This document shows, in pieces, positions 47,593-61,229 of a stretch of 64,000 bases of DNA (position 1 is its first letter; each line of letters starts with the position of its first letter). Source of the DNA: Globodera rostochiensis (lineage: Eukaryota; Nematoda; Chromadorea; Rhabditida; Heteroderidae); contig JAEVLN010000011.1 of the NCBI GenBank assembly GCA_018350325.1, positions 628,823-692,822 of the forward strand. Direction: 5' to 3'. The notes under the pieces were generated by a model, which worked only from the letters and a program-made list of their open reading frames with translations, made no database searches and was not told the DNA's origin. A program made the position numbers and the translations under genes.

Positions 47593-48836
47593 AAAAATTT
47601 TTACTGCTTACTTAATTTGATTATTCTTTTTAAATTTAAAAACTATAAATATTTTTACAATTGAAAAATTATTTGAAGATTTCTATCACTGAAACATTTA
47701 GAATGAATTTAAGCAATTTATCAACTCGTCCTGAAGTCTAAAATTACGATCACAAATAAAGTAATAATTATTAAAATATTCTTTATTTAATATTTAAATT
47801 TAAAGAAAATGGTGCTTCAAAAGTTTCTTCTGATAGAGATTAAAACTTCAAAAACTTCAAAAAATTAATAAAAATAATTTGAATTTAAAGATATAAAAAT
47901 GACTAATTTGCATCAATAGCACAAATAGAAAATAATAGTTTTGTTTAAACATTTTTTTACAACACAAAACAAACTATAGCTTGAAGACAAATAGTTTGAA
48001 AAAATAATTAACAATCTTTCAATCAAATGAAATGCAATCAATTCAAAAAATGATTAAAAACAAATAAAAATTATTGATATGGTATTAATACCAACACAAT
48101 CAAACTAAACCAATGTAAAAGGTAAATTAAACAAATATTGGATGCGAATTGTTACATGATGTTGATAAAAATAAATTAAAACTTTTTTAACTAAAATATT
48201 ATATAGTTGATCTAAATTTAATAATAAACACATTAAAAAATAATACAAGCAAAATCTAGAATCCTATAGATTAACTACCAATGAATAATATGGCTCACAA
48301 AGTCCACATAAGGCAGAACGCTGCGACATTCGAAATATTTATTAAAAATCAACATAACTAATTTCTTTTATAAAATATAATATCAACACTGCTCAAGAGA
48401 GCCAGCTTTACAACAAAAGAAGACATTTAATTATAAATAATTTATGTGAATGACAATCCAATTAATTTTAATAATAAAAACATAAATAAATATAATTTTA
48501 AGATTGCCAAACAATTTGTTTAAATGTTAACAAAAAAGAGTGATCTATTCACTTTAAAATAATAATCGCCTAAAATTTTCAATGGGACCTATGGTTGATT
48601 TGGTTGTTATCTGACAATCTTATGACATCGATAGAGCGCGCTAGGAGCAAGAATGTATTTTGATGCTGCCTCAAATGTAGAATTTTTTGTTATTATAAAA
48701 CTTTGTTAATCGTTTAATTTATCAGTTACAAAATTTTTTTTAATACTTATTGGGAAACAAGAAAGAAGATTTTATAATCTTGTAAATGATTCCATTTTGA
48801 TTTCAATTAATTCTTTTTTCAAATCACTTTGGTTAG

Positions 48837-48873
48837 AATAATGTGGCATCTAGTTGCTGTGTCACCACGGAAG
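48837..48873 (+). CDS. candidate 37-nt exon with ATG
   Basis: Plus strand: AATCACTTTGGTTAG (good acceptor), 37 nt, then GTAAGA (consensus donor). An ATG at 48841 gives M-W-H-L-V-A-V-S-P-R-K. It opens a T-rich block at 48.64-49.59 kb. If leaders are trans-spliced in this organism it could be a first coding exon. Confidence 0.35.
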
Positions 48874-51800
48874 GTAAGACCCTGTATTTTCTTATAGATA
48901 ACTTCGTTCTTTTTTGTTGAATTTTTGAGCTTGTATCTGTTTTTAAATAATTAGAATTAATTTTGAATTTTACTACCGAATGTTTGATTGAAAACGCTCT
49001 TTAAAGCAATTTTTATAATAATGGCTTTTTGCCAGTTTTGATCAATGCCCGATTTGCCGATATTAATAGGCTGAAATATAATTTAAATTACAATTCATTG
49101 CGTTTTATCGTTTTTGAAATTAACTGAATGATGGCACTGGATTTAAGTAAAGAGCTCCTGCTAAACCACAATCATTTGGAGTTTTGAGTACATGGCATAA
49201 GTCGTTTTTTATTGTTTTTATTTTTTACAAATGATCAAAATTGCGGTTTTAATACTAAAGAATTTTTCAAAATTAATGAAAATAAGTTGCCCATTATTTG
49301 TCATTTATATTAAAAACATTCATGAATTTGTATCTAATGTTTAATGGTATTTTTTTAAATATATATTTTTTATTTTAATACAATTAATTGTTTTGAGAAT
49401 TATAAAATTAGAAGTTACGATAATCTATTAACCTTTTGTTTCAAAAACATTATCCGTTTTATTTTTGTAAAATTCATTAATTTTTAAAAAGAATTTAGAG
49501 TGCCTGTTCAGCGTTTCAGACTACATATCAACAACAAAATTGAAAAGCATTGGATTTAATTTTTTATTAAAGTTTGGCGATGCCAATAAAAGGCCAGTTT
49601 TAAAAATGATTATTAACTACACAACAAAGACGCAAAAATAATAAAAAATTTAAATACATAAAAATTTCTTTAAATAAAACGACATTTACCTTAATGCCTA
49701 AGTAAAAAAATAAAACAAAACCTACACATTTTTAAAATTTAAGAGACAGAATAAAGTACATTCAAACAAGATTTAGAAACAATATAACCAAAAAATTGCA
49801 ATTTTAAAAAATGCTTTTATTATGTGAGACCCAATACAAATATTTTTAAATATTTTGCACAAATAAACCTTCGTAATAAAAAAAAACATATAAACTCAAA
49901 CTCTCTGTAACCATAAATTGAAATTCTACAAATATTCGCACCGTTCAGAGAAAATTGTAAACAAATTAAATAAAATACCGGTTATATTTATTAATTCAAA
50001 CCGAAAAAGGTCTACACCATTCGACACCAAAAGTGCTCAAAACTAAGAAATTATTTACTACATAGGGCTCGGCCTAAAGACTAGATATAGTGATGTACTT
50101 CATCGAGTCCGCTAACGATTTGATCACTAAGGCCAGAATAAAAATAATCTCCTATTATGATGTATAATCAATAGTTATTTTTATTAAAAAATGCAAAATA
50201 ATAGATAAAGAAACTAAATAGAAAGACTTATGACAACGATATGGATTACAAACGGAATCGATACTACGCGTTATATTACCAACGAGAAAAAACTGGTTTT
50301 ACTCCATCCATCATAATTCTTTTAAAAATATAAAAATTTGTTTTACTATTGACCCGAAAAAAACGCCTAAAAATATATAAACTTTACACTCCTCTATTTT
50401 TATCAACAAAACAAATTCAAACGCTTCACTAATCTCAGAATGTATAAAACCTGTGCAAACAAAAAATCAAAAAATGTAAATTAGGTTCAATAAATAAAAT
50501 AAATAGTTGTTAAGCTAAAGGCGCGCACCCATAAAAGCTAAAGCATTTTTTAGGCTTGACATCCAAATTAAAGGATGTAGTCGGGCAAATTATGTGCTAG
50601 CGGCAAACAACTGTGAGTATCTGCAAAATTATAAGGTTCATAAGGTTCAGCCGATTTGCTCAATGAATTATTAATGATCATTGAGCGAAAGAAATATATC
50701 AGTTATAGTTTAAACATAATTATAAAAAAAAATAAATCTCGACAAAATAAAACTATTATTATATTAAATAGTTAATACACAGCTAAAGTTAATAAACCTA
50801 TGTTTTGCTTATTTATATTTATAAGCAAATTAGCTTTAAATGTAAAAAATAAAAAAGAGTAAGGCAAATAATAAACATACTATTAAATTAATATTAAAAA
50901 AGATTTAAAAATAATAAATGCCATATACAAGCAAACGTCGCAACAAATGTCTTTCAAATATTTTAATTTCAAAGAAATATTGCAGAAACTTTTCGCTTTC
51001 AGCATTTGCCGCATCAAAATAAAACGTTAAAATATAAAAATAATATTTATATACAAACATTAATTTCAAATTTTGAAAATAATTATGTTATTTAAATAAG
51101 CAATTAAAAACATCAAACATTTAAATCAGAAAAAGAATATAATGAAAGCATGATTTTATTACAAATGTATTGAAACAAATTTAAACGGCGTAGTAATTTT
51201 TTGAAAAATAAAGGAATCCAGTAATTTTATTTTAATTTACAGGATCCAAAGCATACAAATATATATAATTTATCTAACATTTATAAATCAAAAAAATGCT
51301 AAAAATATAATATTAAACAATTTTGTCACCACAACTAAAATTAATTCTACACTATTTGATTTTATATATATAATTTATGAAACGAAAAAATGCTTAGGAA
51401 CTCAGCAAAATATTCGTATTTGTAAATTATTTGTGTAACCTTGGCTTTTCTTCGAAAAAAATGCACTGACAATGGGGAAAGAACAAACTTTTTTAAATTA
51501 TACATTTAAAAAAAGATCAACGACATACCCCCATTTATATTAATATGCATTTGTAGATATAATATTCTAAATCGTGTTTTTTTCTTGAAAATAATTATAG
51601 AATGATAATGTATTAAAAATTCAATGACATTTGAATTTGTGCGTACAAACTCTTATATGGGTTTACCCCTAAAAACTTTAACATCACATTTTGTCGACGT
51701 TGTCTTTTCATCTGCTTAGATTTTTAGCATTATTGAATATTTTTTATTCTCAGAGCGCAAACCTCGATTGCTTCCAGCGTTGAGAAACTCATGAACACTA

Positions 51801-52109
51801 ATGGTAGTTATAATGATGTCATTCTTTTAGTCGTCATAATAATCTTATATTCACTTAAAATGAATTGATATAATTTTAAAACAAAATAATTTTTAAAACA
51901 TAAATTGATTATAAATTAAAATATTCAATGAGCAATGCCAAAAATAAATTATATTTATAAAAATATTCCAACAAACGACAATAATAGAAGTAATAGGTCA
52001 ATGCGCTAATTATCAAAATAAATTAATAATAAAATTTGGATTTCCTGTAAAAATAAAATAATTCCATATTGTGTGATTGCTCTTCAATAAGAATATTTCC
52101 TATAGAAAA

Positions 52110-52350
52110 GATTTTATGATTTTTCGTTAATTAATTATTATTTCTGGGACGATCATATGTTTTTAAAAATATTATATAATTTTTATTTTAATATGGTAAG
52201 ACGCATAAGTTTTATTTAGATGTTTCAAATATTATATTGTATTTTTATCGAATTCTACTTAGCTGATTTTATGAATTTTCGTTAATTAATTATTATTTCT
52301 GGGACGATCATATGTTTTTGAAAATATTATATAATTTTTATTTTAATATT
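52110..52350 (+). repeat. tandem duplication of an ~86-bp block (period 155 bp)
   Basis: GATTTTATGA-TTTTCGTTAATT...GGGACGATCATATGTTTTT is present at 52110-52195 and again at 52265-52350 with two or three differences. Confidence 0.9.
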
Positions 52351-53142
52351 TTTAATATAACAAAAATAACAAATAAAGAAGTAATAATACTTAAATTCAA
52401 ATACACGATAAAAAAAAAATTTAAACTGGCTAAGAAGTTTATTTTTATTTTTATTATCAATCGTTAGATTTATCTGTTTAATATTGAGCCTTAATTTGTA
52501 GCGAGTTCTTACGCTTAGCATATTAAATTCTTTTTTATCTTGCTAACATTAGAAATAGTATGGGATACAAAGAACTTTGCAGCAGGTCTTTGTTTCAACC
52601 AAATAAAAGGAGTAAAATGTCAGAAAACACCGCCAAAAATTTGTGACAAAACAATACTATAAGGCGTTAAAGTGATAAAATATAAACAAATCTATGAACA
52701 ATAACCTAAAAAAAGATTAATAAGTTTTAAATGCACTTTTTAATGAATACCTCTTTTTTTATTAACAAATCAAAAATTTACTAAACATAATATTTTAAAT
52801 ATTATAAAACGATATATTTTTAAGTTACAATTATTATATTGGACTCCCCCAATTCCGATTCGTGCAACCAGCAGCAATTCAGTCAGACGATTTTTTATCA
52901 AAAACTGAAAATATAATTTTAAACGATTAATTAAATTACAGTGCGCTTAAAAGAATTCACACAAAAATTGAATATAACAATAAATTAAGAATAAATTCTA
53001 AACAAAAAGTTTGGCACGAGCTATATCCATATCAGCTTGGTTTTGATTATTCTGGTCACATCAAGTCATATTTTAATAATCGGCTTTTAGATATTGTAGC
53101 ACTGACATTTTAATTAAACCGTAAACTAGCAAAAACATCAAG

Positions 53143-53364
53143 CTTCCGTCGGTCGTTCAAACGCCACCAGTACAAGCGGCAGCAAAGGCCCAATCCAGTC
53201 CAAGCCCGTTTGCCGACCGAATAAAGAAAAAAATAAATGAACATTTTTTTTTAAATCTTGTGCGTCGACTTTTTGGCGCATCAATTGATTTAAAAGATAT
53301 TAAATCAATTAGAAAGAAAGAACAAAAAATGTGTAATAATATTAACTCGAATGATATCTGTTAA
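53143..53364 (+). CDS. 73-codon open frame, possible C-terminal exon
   Basis: Starts after AAAACATCAAG and runs to TAA. First part is low-complexity Pro/Ala/Gln/Ser (V-V-Q-T-P-P-V-Q-A-A-A-K-A-Q-S-S-P-S-P-F), then a basic helical part (A-D-R-I-K-K-K-I-N-E-H-F-F-L-N-L-V-R-R-L and F-G-A-S-I-D-L-K-D-I-K-S-I). It stays open through very AT-rich sequence, which argues for coding. It is on the A-rich strand, against the general rule; the opposite strand of the GC-rich part is also open. Confidence 0.35.
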   Translation, partial: LPSVVQTPPVQAAAKAQSSPSPFADRIKKKINEHFFLNLVRRLFGASIDLKDIKSIRKKEQKMCNNINSNDIC

Positions 53365-53810
53365 AGCCAAAAAATAACACCATGGAATAATCGGAATGAA
53401 AAAGTAATATTTTTGTCAGCTGTTAAATACGTTAGCGCCTCAATTTAGTGAAGCAGAGGCATGACATTCGCCTGTTTTAGGGGGAAATGGGTATTTTATA
53501 AGTAAATTGCTCTTAAAGTGCCAAAGTCCAAAACATACCAGTGAATTTTAAAATAATAAATTTGAAAGAAAAAAACCTTCTAAAGTCTTGGACAATATAA
53601 ATTTAAAATTATAAAATAGAATTAAATAAAATATTCTTCAGGTCTTTATTATTAAAAACTTTAAAATAAAAAGAAAAATTAGCAGCAGCTCTGAATAATT
53701 TAATGTATAAAAAGATACTCAAATAATCGTTATCAAAAATAAATACAAAAAAATCAAAAAGTTTACTTCACTTGTAACTATGGCGGTAAACTGGGCAGTC
53801 TGAAATCTAC

Positions 53811-53858
53811 TTCATTCCGGAAAATATAGAACGCTATGCCCTTCTTGGAGGTCAAGGC
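53811..53858 (-). CDS. candidate 48-nt exon
   Basis: Minus strand: GACACGTCAAAAG, 48 nt, then GTAGAT. Only phase 0 is free of stops: A-L-T-S-K-K-G-I-A-F-Y-I-F-R-N-E, exactly sixteen codons. Acceptor fair, donor fair, T-rich strand. Confidence 0.35.
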
Positions 53859-54296
53859 CTTTTGACGTGTCAAATGACAAACCTTATTTTTAAATAAATT
53901 TATAATAAAAAAAGAAAATAAAATATTTAATTAATAAATATGTTCAGATCAATTGGTAATATGAAGTTTATTAGCATGGACGCCAAAGAAGTAGTTTTAA
54001 GCAATTAATATTTGTGATGAGTTTAAATTTATCAATTAATTCCTGGTAATATTTGCGTCTTATGAAAAAAAAAATTAACTAAATAAAGTCTTTAAAATCC
54101 AGATTGCAAAAATATTATTTTATTTTTGTTAACTAATGAGCCGATTATTTAGCATTATCAATGGAATAACAATGATGGCGGATGCTAAATAAATTTAGTT
54201 TATTACAAAATAAATAGCAAACGACCATAAAAAAACTCATTTGGAAGATAAAAATGAGAACATTTATTTAACAAAAAATAATTTTAAAATAAATAC

Positions 54297-54412
54297 TGTG
54301 TCCGCCGTCGTAGCAATCGTAGTCCTCATCTGACCTCATACCTTTGATGCCGGAGAGACGGCCTGCATCACGACCGACCACAAGATCTGATGGCCAGGCT
54401 TTGCTTGCATCA
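54297..54412 (-). CDS. candidate 116-nt exon
   Basis: Minus strand: AAAAATTCACAAG, 116 nt, then GTATTT. Two frames have stops; the third is open for 38 codons: D-A-S-K-A-W-P-S-D-L-V-V-G-R-D-A-G-R-L-S, then G-I-K-G-M-R-S-D-E-D-Y-D-C-Y-D-G-G-H. Gly/Asp/Tyr-rich and well-behaved. An internal GTATGA...GTCAG could split it. No family recognised. Confidence 0.42.
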
Positions 54413-54987
54413 CTTGTGAATTTTTACGCGTTTTCAATAGTTTGAAATAAATATAATTATAATGATTATAAATATAACTAAAATATCTATAAATTTAGGG
54501 GTTTTCATATCTTGACATTTGGTTGAGATTTTCTTTGATAACATTTGTTGCCTTAATGTTTGTTGTAAAAAATACTTGCAAATCGTAGGTTGCTTTTATT
54601 GGGGTTTGTTTTATTTTTTTAAATTTAAAAATAATATATTGTAAGAATTTGTTAAATAATATTTTAAAGGTCAGACGGAAAAACATTTTCTTTGAAACGG
54701 GAAAGTAAAGCAATATTTTTAATAAATTATATTCATTCAATGTTAATTAAAATTAAATCGAGAACCAATCATGGAAAAGCTATTTTGAAAATAGAGAGAG
54801 AATCCGAATTATTTATAAATAAATAAAAAGATTTAAAACAATGATTGAAGCATTCGAATTGCTAAGTAAATTATTGCATTATTTCGAGACTGCTTACATA
54901 GTCACCAATGCAATGATGAATGATTTACATATATAAATAACTCATAAAGGCACTAATTATTAATTTTAAATGGCTAAATGGAAAAAC

Positions 54988-55036
54988 AGTTCATAGCCGG
55001 AGCCGGTAACAGCATAAATCGACATGGACTCCGAAA
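54988..55036 (-). CDS. candidate 49-nt exon
   Basis: Minus strand: TTTTTTGAGAG, 49 nt, then GTTTTT (poor donor). The frame S-E-S-M-S-I-Y-A-V-T-G-S-G-Y-E-L is open; another is as well. Confidence 0.2.
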
Positions 55037-56873
55037 CTCTCAAAAAATTATCACTCAAAACCCAAAATATTAATTTTAATCGGATAAAAACTCCATTATA
55101 AATTTATAAAAATTAAAAATAAATCCAGATAGCTTCTTGAAATTCATTTAATAAATTTTTGTTATTTATTTTAATTTTGGTTAATATAAAAATGCAAAAA
55201 ATCTTTCGAATAATACATAAACCAAATTTTGGCTGTTGTTTTATTTTTAATGTTTTCTTAATATTTACTTTGATAATTTTATTCTTTTATATTTATTTTT
55301 ATATGTTTTATTTGAGCACGAATTTTTTGTAAAATATTTAATATTGTTAAATCATCTATGCCTGAAAACCTTAATCATAGATGGTGACGTTTGATGAAAT
55401 GTTGAGTTAATTTAATCACTTTGTTTAATTTTTTGTTTACTGACCGGCCCGCAATAAATAAAAAACAACAGTAACGAATGATAAATAATAATATATAAGT
55501 CAGCGCAACCTCTTGTGCAGTTTCCGCCGACGAAGAATAAAAATAATTATTAAGAAAAGGAAAAAAATAAAAGCTTAGTGATTTATGTAGAAAATTTTTA
55601 AAAATTTTAATAAAATATGATACACTTAACTCAGCTGATAATTAAATATAGTTTGAATAAAAAAATATAATTCAGAATTTAATAATATATTAATATAATA
55701 TCAATTATTATAATTAAAAAATTTGTTTTGTGTCATTAAAACTCAAATCGAAAAAAATTGATTCAAAAACACATATTGTGCCATAATACTACTAATGAAC
55801 AGAAGTAAACAAAAAGTTTTTTTGTGCGGCAACCCAACCACGCAATTGGTGCAATGTATGTCCCAGGAGTCAACATCAAGCAAATGCTCATAAACAGGAA
55901 TCACTGGAATATAACTAAGGTTAAAAAACCGAAAAATTAACAAATAAATAAATTTCAAACATTCAAAATAAAGAAAACGAGGCTTGGACTCAAAATTTTA
56001 ATTGTCTTTTGCAATATTATTGACAAAATGTAAAACCTAAACGAAACAAAATACCAACAAAGCTAAAACAGCTAACTTTTTAGTTTTAGCTGAAATATTA
56101 AACATTTGTTAATTTATAATTTTATTGACAAAGTAAGTTACGAAAACTTTAATAAGTTGAATTAATACCGAATCAATATAAAACATTTATAATAAAAAAA
56201 AATTCACAATAAAAACATTCAAACAAAGAGAATGACTATGTTTTTTACAATAAATATCTGCTAATTAGCATAAGGACTAATCATTTGCAGCTTTAAAGAA
56301 AAATGATTTTTTGATAGCCAAGAAACTTGACTTTCTGGAAATAATAATAAATTAACATTAATGTAACTATTACGAACTTTTTTTGTTTATTTATAAATAT
56401 TAACGAAATACTACAGAATATAAAGCTTTTATAACCCCTTTTTACTGCTAAATACGGTACTCACATAATATCGAATATTTGAAGTACATCTTCAAGTACC
56501 TGCTCAAAGGTGGCGTTCCATTTTGCCAATAATAAATGGTAAAGCATTTGCAATAATTTTGTGGAATTCGAAGTAAAATCATAAAAACTAAAACTTAAAA
56601 AAATAATTAAAATTTTGAAAAACAAAGATCGCGTTAATACTTACTCTTTAATATAATAAATTTATTTTACAAACTAATATATTTCTTAAAAATATTTTTA
56701 TATTTTAGTTTATGCAATTTTTTCTGTAAATGATAGAAATAATATTAAATATAAAGTAAACTTTACTAATACCAAAATCTAAAAAAAAATAAGCCAAAAG
56801 ACTATTCTGTATCCATTTATATTGTAAACAAAAATAAATAAACTAAGTATATTAATTAAAAAAGATCTATTTT

Positions 56874-57589
56874 TCTTCTATTATCAATTTATGATCCAAG
56901 TGGGTGTAATTTTATAGTTTAACTAATAGTAAATTTACAATTATTTCTAATATCTTATTTTTTATTTATTTTACTATTTTTTAATTTTTTATTTGCTTTT
57001 ACGTAGGGATATTATTTAATTATTTTATGTCGTTTTCAAAAAAGTTTTGTTTCTTTATTTTTACTATAGCAATGAATTTATATTTTACTTTGTCAAATCC
57101 GTTTTTAGTTGGCATCACCAACTCACGTTCTCCGCAAACTAACTCTTTGTCTAAAACGTTAAGGCAAACAATTTAATGTTCAGAATTTTATAGTAATTCG
57201 AAAATTTTAAATTTTTACTATCTTAATAATTTTTTGATCACCACACACTTGTTTATGTTGTAGCTATTAAAGGTAATTGAAAATCTTTACTTAAAATCAA
57301 ATTAATTAGACGGCACAACCACACACAAATTTCCGATAGATTTGCTGAACATTCTGGCGTCGATTATTGAATGTTGTAGTTAAATTTGGTAGCGTTTTCC
57401 AGCGTCTCAATTATTTCATTCGCCTTTACCGGTGTTTTTACATTTTTATGAGAATGCTATTATGGGCTCTCCTTCGTAATTTTATTATTTCATCTTTTTT
57501 TATGAAAATTTTTAACAAAAAAATTTTTGTTTTATAATATTGTAAATATGACAATTACCGTATCATTAATCTTTTGCATTTTTACGTAA
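56874..57589 (+). repeat. inverted repeat 4, left arm (~715 bp)
   Basis: Near-identical to the reverse complement of 63117-63834 with one small indel near 57021. Within it, + strand signals fit exons: TTTGGTAGCGTTTTCCAG then 29 nt (57403-57431) then GTGTTT, and an ATG at 57454 giving M-L-L-W-A-L-L before GTAATT at 57476, a signal-peptide-like start. A diverged relative lies at 571-664. Confidence 0.95.
57454..57475 (+). CDS. candidate signal-peptide first exon (22 nt) in inverted repeat 4
   Basis: ATG-CTA-TTA-TGG-GCT-CTC-CTT-C followed by GTAATT. Duplicated on the minus strand at 63231-63252. Hydrophobic start as expected for a secreted protein; no following exon is joined. Confidence 0.25.
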
Positions 57590-57790
57590 TAGTATTTATG
57601 CCAATCACAACAAAGAATTTAAAAATTTTTAATAAATTTACTTTTACAAATCAAATTTTTTTCGATTAAATATGTAGGAAAAAATAAAATTTCACTATTT
57701 TTTTTAACGACCGTTTTTACTTTTTAGTAGTAGTTTGGTCTGGCAAAGTTGATAGGTGCTGCAAAATATGTTATGTTGAAAGAAGCTAAT

Positions 57791-58104
57791 CAATATACTT
57801 GTGTATAATAATTTGCGAATCAGCTTTCAAAACTATAAAACAATAAAAATTATTTATATTCCAAAGATTTAATAATTACAACATTTGTAGGCGTCGTTTG
57901 ACTATCCTTCTCCGTAACTTCTGCGAACAAACTTTGCAAATGCAATACAAAACCTAAATAAATATTATAATAGAGACAAATATTGGGGTTTAAAAGTGAT
58001 GCCACATATATTTTAAATCATTAAAAATGAATATTTAAGACCCAAATAAACATATCATATTTATTTTTCCATTTATTTAATGCTGATTTTTTAAATTTTA
58101 GCGT
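57791..58104 (+). repeat. direct repeat 5A, copy 1 (~314 bp)
   Basis: Nearly identical to 61230-61541. On the minus strand both copies contain GCAAAGTTTGTTCGCAG then 38 nt open as K-L-R-R-R-I-V-K-R-R-L-Q (57883-57920), then GTTGTA. Confidence 0.95.
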
Positions 58105-58784
58105 CAAAATTCCGAGCGCCATTCATGTCAAAAAAGTGAGTTTATTTAAAGTAAAAATTAATAATCATTTTTTTAACATTTATAACTTTTCGACATTGCT
58201 TTTATTTTAAAACATGAAGAAATTTGTAGATTTCTGATGCAATAAACATTAAAAAGAAACATTTTTGGAATATTGCAAGTACACTAATTAAAAACTAAAA
58301 CAGAAAGTACTAAGACTCGCAACGCATCTTATTATTAAATTGTATAAGAAATAATATAAATTTTTGAATACTTAAAGAGGCAATAATTTATTTATCTATG
58401 GTGAGCAGCTTTTAATAAGTTCATGATTTAAAAATAATACTGATTCATTTATAAATACAAATAAACCCAAAATAGTAAAAGATTAGAGGAGAAGTCATTG
58501 GGATGGTATATAAATTTTAAAAAACCTAGCCCGATAAAGTTCCAATCTGCAAATTCCGAAATAGTAAATGCATTTCTAATTAATTTTTTCAAACAGTTGC
58601 AGATAGTTTTGCCTGCGAATACTGAACCGTCTGACTAAAGTCAACCTCAACTCATCGTATTATCAAAGTATTTATTTTTGATTGAAATTACATTAAACAA
58701 TTATTTATGAATATAAAAACGTCATTAAAATTCGATTAATTTGAAATTCAAATTTTAAACAATATCAATGAATTTAGTATTATT

Positions 58785-58998
58785 TTACTATTTACTTATA
58801 GAAAAGTAATTTTTGTGCTAAATTTAGTAAGAATGAAAGTGCAAAAACAAATTAATAAAAAATTTTTAATGAATAACAATAAAAATTGAGGAAAATCTTG
58901 CAAAAGTAAATAATTTGTTGAATAAATTTTAAATAATAATGATCAGCAAAAGTCAAAAAAATAAAATGATGATTAAAATAAAAAATAGAATAAAATAT
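58785..58998 (+). repeat. direct repeat 5B, copy 1
   Basis: Matches 61678-61945, which has about 60 extra bases after GTGCTAAATTTA. It follows repeat 5A after 680 bp here but only 137 bp in the second copy. Confidence 0.9.
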
Positions 58999-59652
58999 GC
59001 GGTTGGTTTGTCAAATAAATGAATAATTCGTATTTTAAAATAAATTAAAAATAATGTTCAAACATTCCAATATTGTATTAATAACAAATTATACATTTTG
59101 AAAAATGAAACCAGAAAACAAAATTCTAATTACATGCGGAATATTAAATTGCTTAATATTTAATTTATAAGTAATTTAATTGATGATTGAATTTACAATA
59201 AACTTATCAAAAAATATAAATCAAATTATTTTCTCATAAATAAAAACATAATCAATATTTAAACCACAAAAATTATTTGAAGAAAAAGCCAATATCGGGA
59301 AAAGTAATTTATATATTATTAATAAAAATTTTTTTATTCTTAAAACAAAACTTTCTAAATTAGTTAATGCTCTGTTTATGTTATTTAATAAAAGATAAAC
59401 ATTGATATAATTAAAAATAAAAATATATAAAAAAATTTATAAATTAATTATAGTTGAAACTTATTCATCACTTGCACAGTGACAGACGCGAAATTTGCAC
59501 CCAAATAAAAAGAATTCATACGTAAACTTTTTTTCATTCAAAAATAAAATACTAATTTAAATTAAATTGCACAAATAAAAATTAAACAAAACATTTGGAA
59601 AAAAAGAAAAGAATTATAATATCGTAAAGAATTGGTTTAATCCTACATTTAC

Positions 59653-59748
59653 GTCAACATTGCCATTTCCATCCGAGCGGAAGACGCCCAAAGCGACTGG
59701 GTCTCGATCCAATGGGTTAACACGATTGATCCGGGCCAGTGTAGATAA
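59653..59748 (-). CDS. candidate 96-nt exon (32 codons)
   Basis: Minus strand: TTAATTTTTAAG, 96 nt, then GTAAAT. Phase 0 is open for exactly 32 codons: L-S-T-L-A-R-I-N-R-V-N-P-L-D-R-D-P-V-A-L, then G-V-F-R-S-D-G-N-G-N-V-D. A second frame is open too. Strong GC island with plausible signals at both ends. No family recognised. Confidence 0.42.
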
Positions 59749-61229
59749 CTTAAAAATTAATTAATCGAAATTATTGTTGTCCCTTTTATCCATGCTCCTT
59801 ACTTACATAATAACTAAAAAATCCCAAGGTTACAAAAGTAAACAAAGAGATGTAGTTAATATTAAACCATATTTAAATTTTGAATGAATTAGTCTAAACA
59901 TTGTTTAATAAATTATTACAAATTCAAACAAAAATGAAAAAGTTAAAAGCAATAAAAAAGGTTTAAATTCATTATAAATTATCAAAAATAAAGATACAAA
60001 CACAAACATCTTAAAAATAATCGCTTAGTCTAAAATATTAAAAAATAAATAAAAATAACTTCTGCTATAAATTTGCGAATTTAAATAACAGCATAAATAA
60101 TTCTCCGTACAAATTAAAAGCATAAAAACAACAACAAATCAATTACACTTTTATTTAAAATTAAAACTGCCGCAAGAACATAACACTTAATAATTTTAAT
60201 TTTAATTTTAATTTTGTTTACTTTATGTGTTTGTTGTTCATGATTGAAATTATTTTATTAAAATTTAATATAAATTCTTCATGAAATCAAGTGATAAAAC
60301 AACAAAGTCGATTGTAATTTAATATTTCAAAACTTAATCCCTCAACTATTTTTCAAATACTAAGCACCATCCTACATTACAATATCACTCATAATATTGA
60401 ACTAATTAAAATGAAGAAAAAATCAATTAAAATTCATATTACACTATGGATAACCCCAGCAGCAGACAAAAAATGAACGATGCACCAAAATTTATGCCAT
60501 TTTACCATAATTCAAAAAATAACCATGCGGCAGACAGCAGATGGTCAGACACTATATGCCCACCATTGAATTTTCGTTCGATTTTCGAAAGCGTGTAACA
60601 CAGGCTAACGCTTATATTTCGTGACCAAATTTTGCAGACGTGCCTCTTGTGCTCCCTTCTTACCCCTACCAAAATTTGGTGGAGTTTGGAGAATTTTGAA
60701 AAAATTTGTCTTTAGTTTTTTTATAAATAAATGATCCAGTGTGCGAGCGAGTGTCCACTTTCGTGACAACAACAAGGGCTAATTAAATTTTATGTGATAC
60801 GAATTCGAACATTCAGCGTCCCCTTTTCAGGCGCACATGAAAAGTCAGTCAGTGACAGTTCGACAAAAAAGATTAATTGCAAAATGAATACAGCTTTTTG
60901 AAAGCTATCACACGCCATCCAAGAGCGCCGTAATTATGCTATATATTGCTTGGTTTGATTTTTAAAGTATCTTTGTAATCATTAAATAAAGGCTATTGTA
61001 TAACATTAACAAAACATGCAAATTTATTAAAATGATTTAAAAAGTGTATTTTTAACAGTTGTTTTTTTAACACAATGTAGTATGTTTTTGCATTTATAAA
61101 TTAAATGATTAATTAGTAATTATTCTTTTTAAATCGCTATTTTAATTATTAATTTCGACCTTAATATTTATTGGCTCTTTTGAAGAACTCAGCTTAAATG
61201 GTTATTGAACATGCCGAAGAGTCGCGGCT

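Larger units (their letters stand above)
43560..47740. other. T-rich (+ strand) domain holding the large satellite array
   Basis: T-rich on +. Candidate + strand exons lie on both sides of a ~1-kb satellite array (45086-46103), ending with an open frame at 47376-47592. If these belong to one gene, the array is intronic. A GC-rich patch at about 44997-45050 contains the inverted pair CGGCG/CGCCG and is unexplained. Confidence 0.55.
47740..56880. other. Mostly A-rich domain, sparse islands
   Basis: A-rich on + except for T-rich blocks at about 48640-49590 and 55130-55450. Candidate minus-strand exons lie at 53811 and 54297, a + strand exon at 48837 and a + strand open frame at 53143. A duplicated ~86-bp block lies at 52110/52265. 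Between 50.7 and 52.1 kb and between 55.1 and 56.9 kb I see nothing but AT-rich sequence. Confidence 0.55.
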
